From assembly GCF_002849615.1 (NCBI RefSeq), contig NZ_PDNV01000006.1, positions 289,468 to 353,467 of the forward strand: a stretch of 64,000 nt of DNA, written 5' to 3'. How positions within the stretch are numbered: position 1 is the first letter of the stretch; each line of letters opens with the position of its first letter. This DNA comes from Pollutimonas nitritireducens. Its GTDB lineage: Bacteria > Pseudomonadota > Gammaproteobacteria > Burkholderiales > Burkholderiaceae_B. A model generated the notes under the pieces. It saw nothing but the letters and a program-made list of their open reading frames with translations, made no database searches and had not been told where the DNA came from. The position numbers were made by a program, and so were the translations under genes. Shown in pieces: positions 63,490 through 64,000 of this stretch.

Positions 63490-63843
63490 ATGCGAATACT
63501 ACTGCAGCACCTGGCCCATACGCGTTCCGGCGACAAAGGCAACACGTCCAACATTTCAGTATTCGCCTACGAACCAGAATTCTACGATTTGCTCAAAACC
63601 CAGCTTACCGCGGATCGCTTTAAAGATTTCTATCGCGGCGTGATCAAGGGTCAAGTATTGCGCTACGAGGTCGACAACATACACGCCATGAATTTTGTTG
63701 CACATGGCGCGCTGGGCGGAGGTGTTTCGCGCAGCCTTTGCCTGGACAATTATGGCAAAGCGCTGTCAGCCGCCATTCTTGGGTTCGAAATCGATGTACC
63801 GGAGTCATTGCGGGACAAGCTGCACGGCCAGCACCTGCTTTGA
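63490..63843 (+). CDS. AtuA-related small protein
   Basis: Protein of 117 aa with the family start LLQHLAHTRSGDKGNTSNIS and the middle VDNIHAMNFVAHGALGGGVS. This domain is found either fused to the C-terminus of AtuA-like proteins or as a separate gene right after, as here (2-bp gap). It likely forms a complex with the AtuA-like protein. Function otherwise unknown. Confidence 0.9.
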   Translation: MRILLQHLAHTRSGDKGNTSNISVFAYEPEFYDLLKTQLTADRFKDFYRGVIKGQVLRYEVDNIHAMNFVAHGALGGGVSRSLCLDNYGKALSAAILGFEIDVPESLRDKLHGQHLL

Positions 63844-63881
63844 GCCTTCATTCCTTAAAAAAAACGACACAAGGAGATGGT

Positions 63882-63905
63882 ATGGACGCCTCCCACCTCA
63901 AGTGA
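63882..63905 (+). pseudogene. Ribosome binding site plus 7-codon stub
   Basis: AAGGAGA precedes ATG 63882, but the frame reads only MDASHLK and stops. A gene start whose body seems to be missing; 63,906-64,000 shows no coding frame. Could be a relic or a short leader. Confidence 0.3.
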
Positions 63906-64000
63906 GTGACGAGGCCTAAGAAGGAAAGCAGACGTAAAGAGGGCCTCGCATCAACGGCATCAATGTGCCAAAGTGGAGTTTGTAATCAACCACTTAGAGA

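Overview
The window looks like a chromosomal segment of a betaproteobacterium of the order Burkholderiales, most like the Alcaligenaceae (Bordetella, Achromobacter, Pusillimonas). Reasons: three orphan Bug-type periplasmic receptors, many CoA-transferase, crotonase and SDR genes, moderately high GC, and a housekeeping order (secG-tpiA, pnp-rpsO, psd-pssA, ilvBNC) of the kind I know from that group.

Region 1 (1-38,175) is accessory DNA ending at a tRNA-Leu gene that has a P4-type integrase beside its 3' end. It starts with an IS5-family transposase cut by the window edge. Acyl-CoA catabolic genes follow, broken up by relics: a class III CoA-transferase, a Bug receptor, a crotonase, an SDR, a MaoC hydratase, a nitronate-monooxygenase-like protein, a second Bug receptor and a truncated DUF2889 gene (1.8-10.3 kb); a second CoA-transferase, a DUF35/SCP-x thiolase pair, a third Bug receptor, a 4-hydroxybutyrate-CoA-transferase-like gene and two overlapping IclR regulators (11.4-20.1 kb); and a beta-oxidation set of thiolase, SDR, MaoC, acyl-CoA dehydrogenase, EtfBA and crotonase (20.5-27.5 kb). 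From 28 to 38 kb it is a mobile-element graveyard. A three-recombinase element (Recombinase In Trio, RIT) with 33-bp inverted termini and iterated repeats sits in an IS66 relic. A large serine recombinase is frameshifted and ends in an IS21 istB relic. An XRE repressor, an AlpA-like protein and the integrase complete it. IS110, IS21 istA and LivK-like relics lie elsewhere in the region.

Region 2 (38.2-50.3 kb) is core genome: tRNA-Leu(GAG), secG, tpiA, a quinone oxidoreductase, a DUF1330 protein, tRNA-Ser(TGA), tRNA-Leu(TAA), pnp, rpsO, a lipoprotein, pssA, psd, ilvC, ilvN and ilvB, with clear hairpin terminators after tRNA-Leu, pnp, rpsO and ilvC.

Region 3 (50.6-63.9 kb) is a second catabolic block. 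A TetR gene ends a five-gene branched-chain-type ABC transporter operon (livFGMH plus binding protein). Next is a tightly overlapping operon (SDR, ACAD11-like dehydrogenase, APH-like kinase, small DUF6285-type protein, acyl-CoA synthetase) with the gene content of the Pseudomonas putida levulinate/4-hydroxyacid (lva) pathway. It is preceded by two tandem palindromes. A LysR gene and an AtuA/AtuA-related pair complete the block. The working hypothesis is an imported organic acid that is CoA-activated, phosphorylated at a 4-hydroxyl, converted to an enoyl-CoA and sent to beta-oxidation.
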